This document shows, piece by piece, positions 37,029-41,213 of a stretch of DNA of 41,213 bases (its first letter is position 1; each line of letters starts with the position of its first letter). Under the pieces are notes generated by a model. It was not told where the DNA came from, ran no database searches, and was given only the letters and a program-made list of their open reading frames with translations. The translations under genes were made by a program, and so were the position numbers. The stretch covers positions 1 to 41,213 of the forward strand of contig DYTG01000003.1 in the NCBI GenBank assembly GCA_020726085.1. The letters are read 5' to 3'. This DNA comes from Sulfurovum sp. GTDB lineage: Bacteria; Campylobacterota; Campylobacteria; Campylobacterales; Sulfurovaceae.

Positions 37029-37203
37029 GTAACAAATATTAGACAAAATTTGGCTTTAAATGCAAAAGCAAATTACAATGAAGTGGAATAGTTATTCGTT
37101 ACGAAACAAGAAATATATTTAAAAAATAGAAACAATTGTCATAATAAATAGGATAGAGTTATGCTATACTCTTTGGAGAAGATTTATATTTTGGAGTTAT
37201 TAG

Positions 37204-39204
37204 ATGAAAACATCCCTACTTTTTGGTATCCATTGCCATCAGCCTATTGATAATTTTGACCATGTTGTTTACGAGATCATCGAAAAATCTTACAAACCCT
37301 TTTTTCAGGTTTTGGAAGGATTTCCTGAGTTTAAATGCTCGATACATTTTAGCGGTTGGATATTGGAGTTTGTTTACAAAAACGACCCTGAACTTTTTGC
37401 TTTGATGCAACGACTCTCGCCTCAATTGGAGTTTTTTACAGGCGGTTACTACGAACCCATTTTGGCATCGATTTCAAGTAAAGATAGAGTAGCTCAAATC
37501 GATAAACTCTCACGCTTTATCATCAAGCACTTCAACCAAACACCCAGAGGGCTTTGGCTTACCGAACGTATTTGGGACGATTCCATTATCGATGATTTGG
37601 TAAAATGCAACATTGAATATGTCATTGTTGATGATTACCACTTGATAGCCTCAGGACACAATCCCAAAGATTTGCAAGGCTATTTTATGACCGAAAACAG
37701 CAACAACTCTATCGCACTTTTTCCTATCAACAAAGAGCTACGTTACGCTATTCCCTTTGTATCTATCGACAAAACGATGCAAAAACTTCACGACTTTAGA
37801 GAGTTTGAGGGCAAAAATGCCGCTATTATCTTTGATGATGGAGAGAAGTTTGGTGTTTGGCCAAAAACCTACAAAAGAGTCTATGAAGATGGGTGGCTGA
37901 AGCAGTTTTTTACCCAAACTCTTAGTGATGAATCGATTGAGGTCATGACCTATCAAGAGTACTACACCCAAAATCACGCTTTGGGACTGGTCTATTTGCC
38001 TACGGTTTCCTATCATGAGATGGGAGAGTGGTCGGTGTTGCGTAATATTAGCAGCAATTATCACAAATTGCTTGAACAAGTCGGCGAGGATGAGTATCTC
38101 GTGCGTGGGGGTATTTGGAAGAACTTCTTTTTGAAATACAGCGAAAGCAACTGGATACACAAACGCTCCCTAGAACTCTCCAAAGAACGCATCAAAGGTA
38201 AAAAATACAAAAAGGCTCTCTTTAAAACCCAGTGCAACGATGTATTGTGGCACGGAGTCTTTGGAGGTATCTATCTGCCCAATCTACGAGACAATGCCTA
38301 TCGTTACATTATCGAGTGCGAAAACCTCAAAGAGATTAAAAACGAATGCGTTGTCTATGATATTGATATGGATTCCTATTTGGAGTACAAGTTTTATACT
38401 TCCAAGCTGCTCACCATCATCAAACCTAGCCACGGGGGACAAATCGTCGAGCTTGATATACGCAAAGAGTGCTTTAACCTCCAAAATACCCTCACACGCT
38501 ACCATGAAGCCTATCACGATAAAATCCAGAAAACAGATAAAGTAGAGATTAAAGAGCTTGAAGATGAGACAACAACCATTCACCACAATCTTCTCACTAC
38601 GACAGAGGATATTGAACACATTGAGGATTGGTACCTCAAAAAATCCTCTATTGACCATATCGTTGCCGATACCTTGAGCCTTGAAAGCTTTAGGATGTGC
38701 AGCTTTAAAGAGTACGGCGATTTTGCCAATCAAGCCTATTGCGTGATCGATTCAACCCAAGAGAGTCTATCACTTGAACGGCAAGGCGGTATCTATGCAC
38801 AGCAAAAATACGATACAATGCTTACCAAAAATTTTGAGTTTAAAAACGGCAAAATTGCAACCCAGGTCACCCTTGACAGTACTTTTGAAACGCCTTGTTA
38901 TTATGTAAGTGAATGGAATTTGCATTTTGCTGATTATAAACGTGTCACTTTCAATGGTGAGAGCTTAGGAGACTCAAAAGAGCTACAAGACTCAATACTT
39001 ACTATCAAAGACCAGCTTTTAAATAAAACCTTTATTTTTAGATTGGACGAAATAGGCACGATTTACCTCTATCCCACCAAAAGCATTAGCCAAAGCGAAT
39101 CGGGGATAGACTACACCATTCAAGGCGTTACGATTGGCTTTGTCAAGCCTTTTGCAAAAACGCTCACCATGGAGTATAGCTTCGAGACGGTTGAGTTGGG
39201 GTAA
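37204..39204 (+). CDS. GH57 4-alpha-glucanotransferase / alpha-amylase-like protein (DUF1925/DUF1926 type)
   Basis: LLFGIHCHQPIDNFDHVVYEIIEKSYKPFFQVL, GLWLTERIWDDSIIDDL, AAIIFDDGEKFGVWP, DVLWHGVFGGIYLPNLR. Confidence 0.92.
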   Translation: MKTSLLFGIHCHQPIDNFDHVVYEIIEKSYKPFFQVLEGFPEFKCSIHFSGWILEFVYKNDPELFALMQRLSPQLEFFTGGYYEPILASISSKDRVAQIDKLSRFIIKHFNQTPRGLWLTERIWDDSIIDDLVKCNIEYVIVDDYHLIASGHNPKDLQGYFMTENSNNSIALFPINKELRYAIPFVSIDKTMQKLHDFREFEGKNAAIIFDDGEKFGVWPKTYKRVYEDGWLKQFFTQTLSDESIEVMTYQEYYTQNHALGLVYLPTVSYHEMGEWSVLRNISSNYHKLLEQVGEDEYLVRGGIWKNFFLKYSESNWIHKRSLELSKERIKGKKYKKALFKTQCNDVLWHGVFGGIYLPNLRDNAYRYIIECENLKEIKNECVVYDIDMDSYLEYKFYTSKLLTIIKPSHGGQIVELDIRKECFNLQNTLTRYHEAYHDKIQKTDKVEIKELEDETTTIHHNLLTTTEDIEHIEDWYLKKSSIDHIVADTLSLESFRMCSFKEYGDFANQAYCVIDSTQESLSLERQGGIYAQQKYDTMLTKNFEFKNGKIATQVTLDSTFETPCYYVSEWNLHFADYKRVTFNGESLGDSKELQDSILTIKDQLLNKTFIFRLDEIGTIYLYPTKSISQSESGIDYTIQGVTIGFVKPFAKTLTMEYSFETVELG

Positions 39205-39213
39205 AAACCCTAA

Positions 39214-39762
39214 CTATCGTCGAAATTTTTTGAATACTTGAGCAAAATCAAGCGATAGTTCGCACTCAATATCTTCAAAATCGAGTTTTTCATTGCTAAA
39301 ATCACCCACTTTAGTATATTTATCCTCCCTCATTTTATAAACCTTAGCTACCAAATCTTCAGGATAGACCAAAATATAATACTCTACTTTTTGGGCTTCA
39401 TAGATAGCAAATTTAATCGTTTCATCTTTTTTGAGCGTTGAGGGACTCAATACCTCAATAATGACTTTGGGGGCTTTGGTAAGGTATTTTTCATGCTCCT
39501 CGTGACATACTACAACAATATCGGGTCGCACAACCGTATCGTTTGCAATTTTCCAATCGTTTTCATAGGAGATTTCACACCTTAAACACTCCTCCTCGTT
39601 AAAGTTGCTTTTGGGATGAAAAATTATTTGCGTTGCGATATTTTGATGCACACGCAATGGAGCAGGAGCCATCGAGACCGCAATACCCCCAATAAGCTCC
39701 CAATCTCCCTTTCATAAGCAATAATCATCATAGCTATAGCGTAAAAGTTCAAGATTGGGCAC
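39214..39762 (-). pseudogene. Uma2-family (DUF820) endonuclease-like gene with an in-frame TGA at 39712-39714
   Basis: Frame from GTG 39762 (GGAG upstream): VPNLELLRYSYDDYCL*KGDWELIGGIAVSMAPAPLRVHQNIATQIIFH...VVRPDIVVVC...PKVIIEVLSPSTLKKDETIKFAIYEAQKVEYYILVYPE. The track ORF 39214..39672 starts at an internal Met. Confidence 0.7.
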
Positions 39763-39829
39763 GGCAATCTCCTTTTTTGTCTATTATAGCATAAATCATT
39801 TTTTAATTTCGAGAAGCTATAATGGCATC

Positions 39830-40618
39830 ATGAAAAAGAGCAGCAACCCACCCTACAATCCCACTTTGCGTCCTCAAAAAGAGAGAGTCACAACCCATGA
39901 CGAGAGTTATACGCTCTATTCGTATGAGTTCAAAGAGCATTATCACTCTACCCACGATGGGGCGTTAAGTGAGTCGCTTCACAAACATATTATCCCCGCT
40001 TTTGCGTTGAATGCTCACAAAAAACATCTGCGTATTTTGGATGTCTGCTTTGGGTTGGGGTACAATACATTGACGACGCTTTACTATATCCAAAAGCATC
40101 AATTGGATCTTAGTGTTGAGATTGTTTCGCCCGAATTTGACCTAGAACTCATCGGCTCACTCAAAGATTTTCACTACCCCAAAGAGTTTGAAAACCTCAA
40201 AGAGATTATTATCACGCTCTCCAAAGAGCTAACGTACCATAATCCAAGAGTAGATATTAAAATTCTACTAGGTGATGCACGTGAGAGTATTCCCAAACTT
40301 ACCCAAAAATTTGACATTGTCTATCAAGATGCTTTCTCTCCCAAAACCAACCCTTTGTTGTGGACGTGTGAGTATTTTGCCGATATTGCTAGGCTTTTGG
40401 CCAATGATGGTATCCTCACGACCTATTCGACGGCGATTGCAACCCGTTTGGCACTCTTTGAAAACGGTTTTATCCTCTATTTGCTCCAAAACGATGCCGT
40501 TCGCAACGCCACTATCGCCTCGCTCAATCCGCTACACACTATCAAAAAAATCGACATGAGACACAAAATCGCCACCAACCCAAACGCAAAGCCCCTAAGC
40601 GATAAAGATTACCTATAA
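39830..40618 (+). CDS. MnmC-like SAM-dependent methyltransferase (Methyltransf_30/DUF752)
   Basis: PTLRPQKERVTTHDESYTLYSYEFKEHYHSTHDGALSESLHKHI, RILDVCFGLGYNTLTTL, VYQDAFSPKTNPLLWTCEYFADIARLLANDGILTTYS. Start chosen at 39830 (MKKSSNPP). Confidence 0.87.
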   Translation: MKKSSNPPYNPTLRPQKERVTTHDESYTLYSYEFKEHYHSTHDGALSESLHKHIIPAFALNAHKKHLRILDVCFGLGYNTLTTLYYIQKHQLDLSVEIVSPEFDLELIGSLKDFHYPKEFENLKEIIITLSKELTYHNPRVDIKILLGDARESIPKLTQKFDIVYQDAFSPKTNPLLWTCEYFADIARLLANDGILTTYSTAIATRLALFENGFILYLLQNDAVRNATIASLNPLHTIKKIDMRHKIATNPNAKPLSDKDYL

Positions 40619-40664
40619 TCAATATTGTTACCATTTTGTTTCCAATAAGTAACCCTACTGTAAC

Positions 40665-40693
40665 TTTTTACTGCTAATCTTGCAGTGTAAAAA
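40665..40693. terminator. Possible bidirectional terminator-like hairpin after the mnmC-like gene
   Basis: TTTTTACTGC-TAATCTT-GCAGTgTAAAAA (one bulge). Confidence 0.4.
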
Positions 40694-40710
40694 TCTATAA
40701 GTGTAGATTT
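40691..40710. repeat. 7-bp inverted repeat upstream of the lipoprotein gene
   Basis: AAATCTA-TAAGTG-TAGATTT, read directly. Confidence 0.6.
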
Positions 40711-40737
40711 AAAATTTTTAATTAAGGAATTGACACA

Positions 40738-41213
40738 ATGAAATACTCAGTAGCATTACTTTCGGCTTTATCGGCTCTTACAATCACATCATGCGGAGGC
40801 GGAGGCGGTTCATCTACAACAACACCAGAGACTCCAAATAACCAACCCTACACAGGTTATTTTGTAGATGAGGCAGTAAAAGGTGCCACCTACATTTGTG
40901 GCGACAAAACAGGAACTACAGATGCGGAAGGGAAATTTGAATGTCCTACACAAGAAGTAACCTTCAAAATCGGTCAAACGGTTCTAGGGACTATCAAAAG
41001 TATTCCAGAAGACGGCAATGTCTTTCCACAAGATATTGTAGGTGTTGATAGAAACGATACAAGCCATCCACAAGTAAAAAATATGGCTATTTTAATGCAA
41101 TCACTTGATAGCGATCAAAATCCTAGTAACGGTATTCAGCTTTCAGAAGATGTTACTGCGAAAATTGTAGAGCAAATTGACCTTTCTAGTATTATTTCTG
41201 CAATCGAAGCAAA
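40738..41213 (+). CDS. Putative lipoprotein, N-terminal part (runs off the right edge)
   Basis: MKYSVALLSALSALTITSCGGGGGSSTTTPETPNNQPYTGYFVDEAVKGATYICGDKTGTTDAEGKFECPTQEVTFKIGQTVLGTI...; lipobox ITSC; AAGGA RBS; open to window end. Confidence 0.8.
   Translation, partial: MKYSVALLSALSALTITSCGGGGGSSTTTPETPNNQPYTGYFVDEAVKGATYICGDKTGTTDAEGKFECPTQEVTFKIGQTVLGTIKSIPEDGNVFPQDIVGVDRNDTSHPQVKNMAILMQSLDSDQNPSNGIQLSEDVTAKIVEQIDLSSIISAIEA

Noticed and set aside
39712-39714. TGA in the Uma2 gene as recoded Trp or selenocysteine
   Set aside because: TGA is a genuine stop elsewhere (e.g. coaX, overlapping the hisG start), and no SECIS-like context or selenoprotein family fits; a nonsense mutation is simpler.
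1-41213. CRISPR arrays, rRNA, tRNA, IS elements or prophage
   Set aside because: No regularly spaced direct repeats, no rRNA- or tRNA-like segments recognised, and no transposase, integrase or phage structural motifs. tRNAscan/CRISPR software would be needed to be certain.

Overview
AT-rich chromosomal window, probably from a Campylobacterota (Sulfurovum/Sulfurimonas-like) bacterium; the taxonomic guess rests on gene content and style. Left part: housekeeping genes, namely a PHP-family histidinol phosphatase, the cytochrome bc1 operon with a diheme c-type subunit, bifunctional NAD(P)H-hydrate repair enzyme, a HEPN/MNT toxin-antitoxin pair whose HepT has an in-frame stop, a small cytochrome c, a QueD-like protein, coaX and short-form hisG. 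Centre (about 9.5-27.8 kb, minus strand): an uninterrupted glycogen/glycolysis block containing GH57 branching enzyme, DUF4912 protein, phosphoglucomutase, MgtE, a GT35 phosphorylase homologue, ROK kinase, glycogen synthase, GalT-like protein, a second GH57, a nucleotidyltransferase/phosphomutase fusion, a pyruvate-kinase-like protein, PfkA and Pgi. Right part (28.1-37.0 kb, minus strand): a 13-gene operon with Mrp antiporter modules joined to a group-4-hydrogenase/complex-I-like core. Its gene order matches my recollection of archaeal MBX/MBS (two MnhD-like subunits in tandem). The large subunit keeps the N-terminal CxxC, but its C-terminal motif is C-x-x-E, between hydrogenase (CxxC) and complex I (VMGE). 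Then follow a divergent third GH57 gene, a Uma2-family gene with an in-frame TGA, an MnmC-like methyltransferase and the start of a lipoprotein gene. The main candidates for follow-up are the bacterial MBX/MBS-like complex with a partly dismantled NiFe site, a GT35 homologue with Ser at the PLP-lysine position, and two nonsense-interrupted accessory genes. No rRNA, tRNA or CRISPR array was recognised.
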